A stretch of 6,653 bases of DNA, from positions 1 through 6,653 of the forward strand of contig CAKUKW010000115.1 in the NCBI GenBank assembly GCA_934663885.1, given 5' to 3'. Below are positions 1 through 5,182 of this stretch, piece by piece (position 1 is the first letter of the stretch; every line of letters starts with the position of its first letter). Origin of the DNA: an uncultured Tidjanibacter sp. Lineage in GTDB: Bacteria; Bacteroidota; Bacteroidia; Bacteroidales; Rikenellaceae. The notes beneath the pieces are model-generated. The model had not been told where the DNA came from and did no database searches. It was given only the letters and a program-made list of their open reading frames with translations. A program made the position numbers and the translations under genes.

Positions 1-656
1 CGATTAACTATCTGCCCGCGGAGAAGAAAGACGCCGATTCGCTGGAGGAGTTATTACGGGACGAAAGGCATCAAATACATCTTATCCCTGGTGACCTTTC
101 CGACGAATCGTTTTGTAAAAAACTGGTCAAGGAATCCATAAAGAAACTTGACGGCATCGATATTATCGTACTCAACGGGGGTATGCAGCAAGCCGTTGCA
201 GATATCGAAGACCTTAGTACGGAGCAGTTAAGGAAAACCTTCGAGGTGAATCTATTTTCGATGTTCTGGATCGTAAAAGCCGCGCTGCCGCATCTGCCGG
301 CCGGGAGCAGTATAATAACCACCTCTTCCATCCAGGCATTCCAGCCGGGCAAGAACCTCCTCGATTACGCTGCCTCTAAAGCGGCTATCGAAGCGTTTAC
401 GCGCGCGCTCGCAAAGCAGGTTGTGGGCAAAGGTATCCGTGTAAACGGAGTGGCTCCTGGCCCAATATGGACGGCTCTGCAGGTTGCAGGCGGGCAACTA
501 CAGAAAGACCTTCCCGATTTCGGGCATAACACTCCGATGGGGCGCGCCGGGCAGCCGGCCGAAATGGCTGGAGTGTACGTTTTCCTCGCCTCGAACGAAT
601 CCAGTTATGTTACCGCCGAAATCTATGGCGTCACGGGAGGTAACCATACTTCCTGA
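1..656 (+). CDS. Short-chain dehydrogenase/reductase, 3' part (N-terminus off window)
   Basis: NAD(P)-dependent oxidoreductase of the classical SDR superfamily. The frame is open from the left edge, so the first bases belong to a codon that starts outside; 217 residues are visible. Seen: Asn83 in EVNLF, catalytic Ser109 in ITTSSI, Tyr122 and Lys126 in DYAASK (Ser to Tyr spacing of 13, as expected), then RVNGVAPGPIWTAL and the C-terminal PMGRAGQPAEMA, LASNESSYVTA and TGG blocks. The family's usual NNAG is LNGG here. About 65-70 residues with the glycine-rich cofactor loop are missing, judged from relatives of about 285 residues. The pattern GSSIITTSSI plus APGPIW resembles the YhdF/YdaD-like SDR clade, many of which are annotated as glucose 1-dehydrogenase-like without proof of substrate. 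The substrate cannot be told from sequence. An internal ATG at 183 is not the start, because conserved SDR sequence precedes it. Confidence 0.93.
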   Translation, partial: INYLPAEKKDADSLEELLRDERHQIHLIPGDLSDESFCKKLVKESIKKLDGIDIIVLNGGMQQAVADIEDLSTEQLRKTFEVNLFSMFWIVKAALPHLPAGSSIITTSSIQAFQPGKNLLDYAASKAAIEAFTRALAKQVVGKGIRVNGVAPGPIWTALQVAGGQLQKDLPDFGHNTPMGRAGQPAEMAGVYVFLASNESSYVTAEIYGVTGGNHTS

Positions 657-794
657 TCGCGGCGAGGTCGCTGTTCATTCAAACAAATTGTGAGTATTTG
701 TATGCCTTGTATTACCGCAGGTTATAAAAAAATTATCGATTCGGGCAATAATCAGTTCAAAAAAGGACGGGAATGGTATCTCGGATTTGAAAAA

Positions 795-826
795 TTTTTG
801 TTTTTAAAGAAAATAAGATATCTTTG
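795..826 (+). promoter_or_regulatory. Bacteroidota-type promoter of rplS
   Basis: A -7 box TATCTTTG (819-826) fits the Bacteroidota consensus TAnnTTTG. A TTTTTG element (795-800) lies 18 bases upstream, close to the spacing of the -33 box. Transcription would start near 832, giving a leader of about 70 bases before the rplS ATG. The site also separates rplS from the SDR gene, which ends about 140 bases upstream. Assigned by motif only. Confidence 0.7.
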
Positions 827-904
827 CACCCCGGCGGCGGAATCTCTTATGAAGAACGAAAGGGTCCGTAATATTCCCCGCTTAAATTTAACTAGTTAAG
901 CAAA

Positions 905-1273
905 ATGGACAATCTAATCAGAATCGCAGAGGATTCGATGTGGGTACCCAAGGAGGTTCCTTCATTCAAGGCCGGCGACACCGTTACCGTATCTTACAAG
1001 ATCGTAGAGGGTAACAAGGAACGCGTTCAGAGCTTCCGCGGTGTGGTCATCCAGATCAAGGGACGCGGCGTGACGAAAATGTTCACTATCCGCAAAATCT
1101 CCAACGGGGTGGGAGTCGAGCGTATTTTTCCGCTTTATTCGCCACACATCGACAGCATCGAGGTAAACAAGGTCGGCGTAGTCCGCCGCGCAAGGATATA
1201 CTACCTCCGCGACCTTACCGGTAAGAAAGCGCGTATCAAAGAGAAACGCTTCGCCGGCAAGAAAAGCGAGTAG
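905..1273 (+). CDS. rplS: 50S ribosomal protein bL19
   Basis: Structural protein of the large ribosomal subunit, located at the 30S-50S interface. The 122-residue product matches the family over its whole length: [14 protein letters not shown] (20-33), [12 protein letters not shown] (38-49), FTIRKIS (60-66), [19 protein letters not shown] (69-87) and the basic C-terminal block [20 protein letters not shown] (94-113). The start at 905 gives the normal family N-terminus. It follows an A-rich AAGCAAA stretch rather than a Shine-Dalgarno site, as is usual in Bacteroidota. The gene is monocistronic here, with its own promoter upstream and a strong terminator 33 bases after the stop. In many other bacteria rplS sits behind trmD/rimM; that arrangement is absent. 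Confidence 0.98.
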   Translation: MDNLIRIAEDSMWVPKEVPSFKAGDTVTVSYKIVEGNKERVQSFRGVVIQIKGRGVTKMFTIRKISNGVGVERIFPLYSPHIDSIEVNKVGVVRRARIYYLRDLTGKKARIKEKRFAGKKSE

Positions 1274-1306
1274 TTACACCTTTTTACCCGGAAGCGGTAT
1301 GAAATT

Positions 1307-1339
1307 AAAGGCGGCCTGACGAGGCCGCCTTTGTTTTTT
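1307..1339 (+). terminator. Intrinsic terminator of rplS
   Basis: A perfect 11-bp stem (AAAGGCGGCCT, 1307-1317, with AGGCCGCCTTT, 1322-1332) closes a GACG tetraloop and is followed by GTTTTTTG. The GC-rich stem plus T-run 33 bases after the rplS stop is a textbook rho-independent terminator. The A-run on the left flank is short, so activity in the opposite direction is possible but weaker. Confidence 0.92.
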
Positions 1340-1394
1340 GTATGTTGGTACCGGGCCCTCAAACCTGAAATCGCCTTAATGCGGCCGGCGTAAA

Positions 1395-1454
1395 CGGGAA
1401 TCCGTTAAAAGGCGGAGTCCCGTGATTCTAAAATAAACCCTGCAAGGTTTATTT
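1395..1454 (-). terminator. Possible terminator hairpins of the convergent lipoprotein gene
   Basis: Two inverted repeats lie at the 3' end of the minus-strand lipoprotein gene. One is AAATAAACC (1431-1439) with GGTTTATTT (1446-1454), which overlaps the stop codon. The other is CGGGAATCCG (1395-1404) with CGGAGTCCCG (1413-1422), with one mismatch. Read on the minus strand, the second is followed only by TTTACG, so the T-run is poor. Either may stop or protect the transcript; the call is tentative. Confidence 0.4.
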
Positions 1455-2375
1455 ACCTACATTAAGGTCTTCGAAAAAGAAAACTTCAGTGGAAACCTCC
1501 CCAAGGGGCCCGCTCTTGGCGTTTACGCCCGTTTGCACTTTAATGAAATCGATATACGGCAGGTGAACCGGCGATCCGTCGGAATCAATCGCGTTCGATA
1601 TCCTGAATCCCACGTACGCTCCTTTGCCGGACGAGGGGGAATGATGGTCATTCCCGTAGTTGTCGGCATAGCCCCAGTCATAGGAGCCGTTTACCCATCT
1701 GCCGTCGATAACTTTGTTACGGGCCTCGAGCCGGGTGCCCGTAAGGGTGTATTCGTCTTCGGTTATCCATTGCGGATAATAATACTCCTGCCCGTGGAAG
1801 CTGCCCATATAGTCGATGGTACCGCTGTTCCCCTGGTTGTCCTTCCATTCCACAGGGCTCTTCGGAGCCGGGGGGCGGTAATATGTCACCGCGTAATCCT
1901 GTATTATTCCCGTCTTTCCGGTCTCGCTTCCGCCGAGTTCGTACCAGGTGTCGTCAGGCAGTCCGTTCCCGTTGGCATCCTCCATTACCCACACTATTCC
2001 CGGTTCGGAACTGCCGTAGTACTGGTTCCCGCCGATGGCGAAATCATATCCTTCACCTGATGCCGCGTTGGGGATCCTGTGGTCGAAGCCAACCACTATA
2101 TAGCCCCCGAATCCGCCCAGCGAAACAAAACCCCCGTCTTTATTCAACTCCTTCAGAGCATATTGTGCCGCATCATCGCGGGACCAACCCTCTGCGAAAC
2201 CATTCTGCGGGTCATTTATAAACTGTCCCGGAGCGGGCATATACTCATAAACCCTATTTGCATACGGCGAGTCATCGGGCTCGACGATCACGGTGCTGCT
2301 GTTGCAGGAGATCATCAATAAGGGCATGATGGCAATACATCCTTTATATATGGTTGATAATATTCGTAGTTTCAT
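1449..2375 (-). CDS. Surface lipoprotein with Ca-loop-like motif, function unknown
   Basis: A 308-residue secreted lipoprotein. The N-terminus has a basic start (MKLRILSTIYKG), a hydrophobic core and a lipobox ending LMISC, with the lipidated cysteine at 24. A lone acidic EPDD follows at 32-35, so a surface-export signal is only weakly suggested. The mature part is rich in Gly, Tyr, Trp and Asp. A loop DANGNGLPDD (133-142) fits the DxNxNGxxD calcium-binding pattern and is followed by TWYELGGSE. Other recognisable blocks are VSLGGFGGYIVVGFDHRI (84-101), EPGIVWVME (124-132) and YIDFIKVQTGV (274-284). From memory, proteins with this arrangement occur in Bacteroidales and are annotated as cell surface or PKD-like proteins, often near TonB receptors; no such partner is visible here. 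It converges on rplS and appears monocistronic. A carbohydrate- or cofactor-binding role would be a guess. Confidence 0.88.
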   Translation of the reverse strand: MKLRILSTIYKGCIAIMPLLMISCNSSTVIVEPDDSPYANRVYEYMPAPGQFINDPQNGFAEGWSRDDAAQYALKELNKDGGFVSLGGFGGYIVVGFDHRIPNAASGEGYDFAIGGNQYYGSSEPGIVWVMEDANGNGLPDDTWYELGGSETGKTGIIQDYAVTYYRPPAPKSPVEWKDNQGNSGTIDYMGSFHGQEYYYPQWITEDEYTLTGTRLEARNKVIDGRWVNGSYDWGYADNYGNDHHSPSSGKGAYVGFRISNAIDSDGSPVHLPYIDFIKVQTGVNAKSGPLGEVSTEVFFFEDLNVGK

Positions 2376-2409
2376 TTTTCTGCCGTAAATCCGTAATATT
2401 TTTACGCGG

Positions 2410-2441
2410 CAAAGTTAATTATTTTCACCGGGACCGAAGAC
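2410..2441 (-). promoter_or_regulatory. Promoter of the surface lipoprotein gene
   Basis: On the minus strand TAACTTTG (2410-2417) matches the Bacteroidota -7 box exactly. It lies about 35 bases upstream of the ATG at 2375. A weaker CTTCGG sits at about the right distance for the -33 element. No Shine-Dalgarno site is seen; the start codon follows GGCAGAAAA. Confidence 0.6.
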
Positions 2442-2554
2442 ATGTATCGATTATTTAACGCTCAGGGCTGATCGCTACTTATTGCAGGCACAGGGAAATT
2501 TCACTGCACTAATGCAGTACAAGGCCTCCCGGCGCAAAGGCTGTATCCCAATAG

Positions 2555-2585
2555 TTGGAGAAATCGCGAAAAACAGTTACTTTTG
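2555..2585 (+). promoter_or_regulatory. Likely promoter of the tRNA-Arg gene
   Basis: TACTTTTG (2578-2585) matches the TAnnTTTG box and TTGG (2555-2558) lies at -33 spacing. Transcription would run toward the tRNA gene, which starts about 90 bases downstream. A small hairpin (AAGGCTG 2628-2634, CAGCCTT 2638-2644) lies in the would-be 5' leader. It has no T-run, so it should not terminate. Besides this site, the 2418-2676 gap shows only a short inverted repeat, ACTGCA (2503-2508) with TGCAGT (2513-2518), and no gene. Confidence 0.55.
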
Positions 2586-2676
2586 CTTCCCGAAAGGCGC
2601 TAAACCATACGGAAATAACGTTGCAATAAGGCTGAAACAGCCTTTACAATGATTTGAGTGAGTTTAGCACGACAAT

Positions 2677-2750
2677 GGTTCCGTAGCTCAGTTGGATAGA
2701 GCAACAGCCTTCTAAGCATGTCGGGTACGCGGTTTTCGACCCCTCTCCAC
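2677..2750 (+). tRNA. tRNA-Arg(UCU), 5' part intact, 3' half degenerate (probable pseudogene at island junction)
   Basis: The 5' part is canonical: acceptor strand GGTTCCG (2677-2683), D-arm GCTC / GAGC (2686-2689, 2699-2702) enclosing AGTTGGATA, and anticodon stem ACAGC (2704-2708) before the loop CTTCTAA with anticodon TCT at 2711-2713. The 3' anticodon strand should read GCTGT, but GCATGT follows, as if one base were inserted. A T-arm-like GCGGTTTTCGACCCC (2729-2743) can be recognised but does not form a proper 5-bp stem and 7-base loop. No CGGAACC is present to close the acceptor stem. The gene therefore should not yield a working tRNA as it stands. The break coincides with the drop in GC content, so an element most likely integrated here. 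An intact copy must exist elsewhere if this tRNA is needed. Confidence 0.7.
2705..2717 (+). other. Candidate att core in the tRNA anticodon region
   Basis: CAGCCTTCTAAGC is the last stretch that matches a normal tRNA-Arg(UCU); sequence identity decays from 2718 onward. Tyrosine recombinases commonly cross over in the anticodon loop, so this is the best candidate for the crossover core. The matching repeat at the far end of the island lies outside the window, so the exact limits cannot be set. Confidence 0.45.
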
Positions 2751-2820
2751 GCTTGTAACTAACTGTAATTCACATTTTCACATCTACTATCATTCCTATT
2801 CTTACTTATCGCCGAAAAAC

Positions 2821-2841
2821 GGTTTAACTGGTGGTTTAACT
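2821..2841. repeat. Tandem direct repeat near the island end
   Basis: GGTTTAACT occurs at 2821-2829 and 2833-2841, separated by GGT (12-bp period), about 105 bases inside the junction. Short direct repeats at this distance from a tRNA att site are the kind of arrangement used as integrase arm-binding sites. That role is inferred. The rest of 2751-2917 is AT-rich and shows no gene. Confidence 0.4.
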
Positions 2842-2916
2842 TTCTTATTAATTCCGAGAATGGTTAATAAATAAGTTATCTATCTGAATACTATATCAAG
2901 TCTTAAAAATCGCACC

Positions 2917-2955
2917 TAAAAAAAGAAACCCTACTCCGTGTTAGCGGAATAGGGT
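2917..2955 (-). terminator. Terminator of the LytTR-lipoprotein operon
   Basis: An 11-bp stem (ACCCTACTCCG 2928-2938 with CGGAATAGGGT 2945-2955, one G-T wobble) has a 6-base loop. Read on the minus strand it is followed by TTTCTTTTTTT. It lies 27 bases after the stop of the last gene in the operon. The + side also carries ATTTTTGATTTTT, so it may work in both directions. Confidence 0.9.
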
Positions 2956-2982
2956 ATTTTTGATTTTTAAGATATTCAGAGA

Positions 2983-3660
2983 TTAATAGTAAGTTAAGGT
3001 CTGTGTATATGTATTACCACTATCTTCTCGTTTAACCTGTATTTCGGTAACATAACCTTGATCGTCAAAGGTGTATTTATATGAATAACCTTCGTAATCA
3101 TCTGTTTGTTTTAAGAGGTTTTTACTGTGTAGTCCTTTGGTCTTAAAAAGCTCTCCCTCTATATTCATACTGGTTATAAGTTCAATATTCATCTTATCTT
3201 CGGTGTCGTAGTAAGTAAAGTATGCAGATTTTCCGCTTGGATAAATCTTTTCGACCATATTGCCGTTCTCCCACTTGCAGGTAAATCTCAGGTTGTTGTT
3301 AAGGCTAACCGTATGTAAATAGCCATTTTGGTATGTATAAGTATAAGTTTCAAAACGGTCATCTTCATAAGTGCGTTCTATTAGATAACCGTCAGAATTT
3401 AGCAAAAAAATATTCTTAAAACCCTTACCATTTTGTGTAATGGTGTTGCCTGCATAAGTGAAAGTAGATACAGGAATACTTCCCGAGACTCTTGTAAGAC
3501 GTTGTTGATTGTCATACTCAAAGTCCATATATCCGTTATCTTGGGAAAGTTGCTTAACAAGCTTTGCCTTGTTGTCGTTTCCTTCATCATTGCCCTTATT
3601 GCAGGCGGTAAATGATAATGCCAGTAAAGGCAGGGTCAGAAGTAGAAATACTTTTTTCAT
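2983..3660 (-). CDS. Secreted lipoprotein with YD-like repeats, function unknown
   Basis: A 225-residue lipoprotein with a clear signal peptide (MKKVFLLLTLPLLALSFTAC, lipidated Cys20). The following NKGNDEGNDN is acidic and hydrophilic, which suits the surface-export signal of Bacteroidota lipoproteins. The mature part is made of weak beta-strand repeats of the type aromatic-x-Tyr-(Asp/Asn)-x-x-Gly-x-hydrophobic: MDFEYDNQQRLTRV (45-58), FTCKWENGNMVEKIY (127-141) and YKYTFDDQGYVTEIQV (194-209), among others. This recalls RHS/YD repeats and, from memory, DUF4595-like Bacteroidales proteins. It is the last gene of a three-gene operon, 18 bases after the DUF6567-like gene, and is followed by a strong terminator. 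No enzyme motif is visible; a surface binding role is only a guess. Confidence 0.85.
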   Translation of the reverse strand: MKKVFLLLTLPLLALSFTACNKGNDEGNDNKAKLVKQLSQDNGYMDFEYDNQQRLTRVSGSIPVSTFTYAGNTITQNGKGFKNIFLLNSDGYLIERTYEDDRFETYTYTYQNGYLHTVSLNNNLRFTCKWENGNMVEKIYPSGKSAYFTYYDTEDKMNIELITSMNIEGELFKTKGLHSKNLLKQTDDYEGYSYKYTFDDQGYVTEIQVKREDSGNTYTQTLTYY

Positions 3661-3678
3661 GTTAATTCGATTTTAAAA

Positions 3679-4044
3679 TTACTCCGTAAATTCGATAACG
3701 TAGCCGTATGATGTTATCTGCACTTTCTGATAGAATGGAAGAACGTTGATCCGCTTAACTTCCAGAGTCGGATTGATAACGATTTCCGCACCTTTAAGAT
3801 TGGCGTTCTTCATCATCTCTGCCTGTGCGTTACTTTGCATCGCTCTTTTAGATAAGCCTCCTATACCGAGAACATATGTAGCAGTCGCCTGCCCCTGTAC
3901 TGTACGCTTTACTGTGAAGTTCTTTTGATTTAACTCCACAGTTGTTTCGTTAATGTTGCGATTGTGTGTAAGATGCGATGATGTACCGCAACTGGTAATG
4001 AACATAGCAACAACTAATGTTGCAAATAGACAAATCTTTTTCAT
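3679..4044 (-). CDS. Small lipoprotein, DUF6567-like
   Basis: A small lipoprotein of about 121 residues. The start at 4044 (MKKICLFATLVVAMF) gives the most typical signal peptide; an ATG three codons upstream (4053) is also possible. The lipobox ends FITSC and is followed by GTSSHL. The mature domain contains TVQGQATATYVLGIGGLSKR, AQAEMMKNANLKGAEIVIN and the C-terminal ending SYGYVIEFTE. The pattern of G-x-A-x-A-T-Y-x-hG-I-G-G-L followed by A-x-AEMMKNA resembles DUF6567 lipoproteins of Bacteroidota as I remember them; their function is not known. The gene sits between the LytTR gene (9-18 bases, depending on start) and the YD-repeat lipoprotein (18 bases), so all three are probably co-transcribed. 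Confidence 0.85.
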   Translation of the reverse strand: MKKICLFATLVVAMFITSCGTSSHLTHNRNINETTVELNQKNFTVKRTVQGQATATYVLGIGGLSKRAMQSNAQAEMMKNANLKGAEIVINPTLEVKRINVLPFYQKVQITSYGYVIEFTE

Positions 4045-4062
4045 TTTAAACATTTTTATTAG

Positions 4063-4482
4063 TTAATCTAAAGGTGTACTTATACTTTCTTCAAGTGTGG
4101 TTTTAAGGTTGCGTAACGCTTCTTTTGATGCCTTAAGAGTGAACTTTGTCGGAAAGCTTATATCCGATAATGTTATTTGTTGCTTGCTTATATTTATGTA
4201 ATGAATGTATTTGCCGTTTATAATCAACCTCTTTCCAAGCCTTATAAGCGTCTGTGGTTCATCTCCGAGTTGCTGTTCCAGTATCTTCTCAAATGAGGAT
4301 AGATTGAACGAAAAAACGTGCTTTTCACTGTCGATTAACACCATTGAGGAATAGTTGCCGTCCGAACTTATATAAGCAATCCTTTCGGGCGATACCCTTA
4401 CGACCTCATTACTGTTGGTCAGTATTATATATCTTGGCATATCGTCCTCATATTCTGCAAATTTACCTGTCTTAACATTCAT
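4063..4482 (-). CDS. Free-standing LytTR-domain DNA-binding regulator
   Basis: A 139-residue cytoplasmic protein that is almost entirely one LytTR DNA-binding domain (about residues 18-130). Seen: RVSPERIAYISSDGNYSSM (29-47), LSSFEKILEQQL (61-72) and RLGKRLIINGKYIHYI (81-96), the family's R-x2-K/R-x-x-IIN signature, then the strand QQITLSD. No receiver, sensor kinase or membrane segment is present, so it is not a classical response regulator; such stand-alone LytTR proteins are common in Bacteroidota. A later ATG at residue 15 (MPRYIILT) would still retain the whole domain. As first gene of an operon with two lipoprotein genes, it probably controls that operon. Two ATTGCAT repeats upstream are candidate sites. 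Confidence 0.9.
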   Translation of the reverse strand: MNVKTGKFAEYEDDMPRYIILTNSNEVVRVSPERIAYISSDGNYSSMVLIDSEKHVFSFNLSSFEKILEQQLGDEPQTLIRLGKRLIINGKYIHYINISKQQITLSDISFPTKFTLKASKEALRNLKTTLEESISTPLD

Positions 4483-4497
4483 AATTTCGTGATTTGG

Positions 4498-4519
4498 ATT
4501 GCATTGTGTAAAATTGCAT
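4498..4519. promoter_or_regulatory. Direct repeat upstream of the LytTR gene, candidate operator
   Basis: ATTGCAT occurs at 4498-4504 and again at 4513-4519 (15-bp period), 16-37 bases upstream of the LytTR start. LytTR proteins bind paired direct repeats, usually with a period nearer two helical turns, so 15 bp is not classical. No clear TAnnTTTG promoter box was found between this site and the upstream terminator. Confidence 0.3.
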
Positions 4520-4557
4520 CATAGCTGTATGAAATGATTCCACAGCCTTATAAAATG

Positions 4558-4586
4558 AAAAAGCCACCCCGAAATGAGATGGCTTT
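4558..4586 (-). terminator. Terminator of the small acidic protein gene
   Basis: On the minus strand AAAGCCA (4586-4580) pairs with TGGCTTT (4566-4560) around a loop with partial further pairing. It is followed by TTTCATTTT. It lies about 65 bases after the stop codon at 4650 and separates this unit from the LytTR operon. Its sequence is related to the hairpin at 4965-4994. Confidence 0.75.
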
Positions 4587-4649
4587 GTCGATGACACCCG
4601 ATTGAAAATTATACTTTTATAGTCCCTTATTTTTGGTTGTCACCCGTGT

Positions 4650-4931
4650 TTAATCGAATGAGGAACATATTTCGGATATAACGCTATCCATATAGATAGC
4701 TTGTCCGCTTGTCTGTCGTCCCCACCAGTAGCATCCGCACTCCTCGATTATTATTTCATTCTCCGCTTTCAGATATTCAGCTAAAAATGGAGTTACCAAC
4801 CACCATTCGAGGACTTCGTACCACTCTCCGTACAAACTTTCATCGGTTATCGCTCCTGTCTTTATCAGTTCGTCTACGACATTGTTCTGTTCATACAGGA
4901 CATGTAAAGATACAAGTTGAATTGCGTTCAT
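4650..4931 (-). CDS. Small acidic protein with WWGR-x4-GQAI motif, function unknown
   Basis: A 93-residue soluble protein, strongly acidic and rich in Glu and Trp, with no signal peptide or membrane segment. The core is YGEWYEVLEWWLVTPFLAEY (34-53), a short linker, then GCYWWGRQTSGQAIYMDSVI (66-85). The spacing of EWW, the WWGR block and the GQAI-hD-x-hI ending looks like a conserved small-protein family that I recall from plasmids, phages and conjugative elements in several phyla; no function is known to me. Coding status is supported by this motif, an ATG start and flanking terminators on both sides, which make it a single-gene unit. A role in element maintenance or in countering host defence would be speculation. 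Confidence 0.75.
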   Translation of the reverse strand: MNAIQLVSLHVLYEQNNVVDELIKTGAITDESLYGEWYEVLEWWLVTPFLAEYLKAENEIIIEECGCYWWGRQTSGQAIYMDSVISEICSSFD

Positions 4932-4956
4932 ATTATAGTTGAATTTAAGGGTTAAT

Positions 4957-4994
4957 AAAAAGACGAAAGGCCACCCAGATTCGGATAGCCTTTC
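4957..4994 (-). terminator. Terminator downstream of the NACHT gene
   Basis: GAAAGGC (4994-4988 on the minus strand) pairs with GCCTTTC (4971-4965) and is followed by GTCTTTTT (4964-4957). It lies about 190 bases after the NACHT stop and just before the start of the small acidic protein gene, so it probably ends the NACHT transcript. It may instead attenuate a promoter located between 5000 and 5180. Confidence 0.7.
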
Positions 4995-4996
4995 AT

Positions 4997-5035
4997 TTCG
5001 TTGGTTGCAGACATAGTTATTATTGTCGCAACGAA
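4997..5035. repeat. Imperfect inverted repeat upstream of the terminator
   Basis: TTCGTTG (4997-5003) pairs with CAACGAA (5029-5035), and GACA (5010-5013) pairs with TGTC (5024-5027), with an asymmetric bulge on the left side. It could be an RNA hairpin in the NACHT 3' region or a protein-binding site. The remainder of 5036-5182 has no gene; it holds a G-rich tract at 5126-5160. Confidence 0.4.
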
Positions 5036-5182
5036 TTTTATGTTGTCTTAATTCGACTGCATGTTTAAAAATCGGGTATTATATAATTCGGTTAGTGTGT
5101 GCTGAAAAATTTCCCATAGAAAAGTGGAGGGGGTGTGATTGTTGGATAGGTTAGGGAGGGAAGCGATATAAGTGGTATATTT

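Noticed and set aside
71..693. ORFs at 71-352 (-), 252-497 (-) and 484-693 (+) within the SDR gene
   Set aside because: They overlap an unmistakable SDR frame and have no family features of their own.
690..899. 69-codon plus-strand ORF between the SDR gene and rplS
   Set aside because: It spans the rplS promoter and its composition is not coding-like. Only its last 17 codons, starting at an internal ATG in the leader, are kept as a possible leader peptide.
1533..2321. Several plus-strand ORFs (1533-2060, 1883-2221, 2079-2321) opposite the surface lipoprotein gene
   Set aside because: They lie antisense to a gene with a clear signal peptide, promoter and conserved blocks. Their translations look like shadow coding, with no recognisable motif.
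2917..2955. Hairpin considered as a CRISPR repeat or att site
   Set aside because: It is a single copy with a T-run right after an operon; a terminator explains it fully. No repeat-spacer array exists anywhere in the window.
3399..3928. ORFs at 3399-3590 (-), 3433-3615 (+) and 3746-3928 (+)
   Set aside because: They overlap the two lipoprotein genes in other frames. The hydrophobic stretches mirror the signal-peptide region and are not independent membrane proteins.
4709..4942. Plus-strand 77-codon ORF opposite the WWGR/GQAI gene
   Set aside because: It is antisense to the better supported small gene, is rich in Ser, Arg and Leu as typical shadow frames are, and lacks a promoter.
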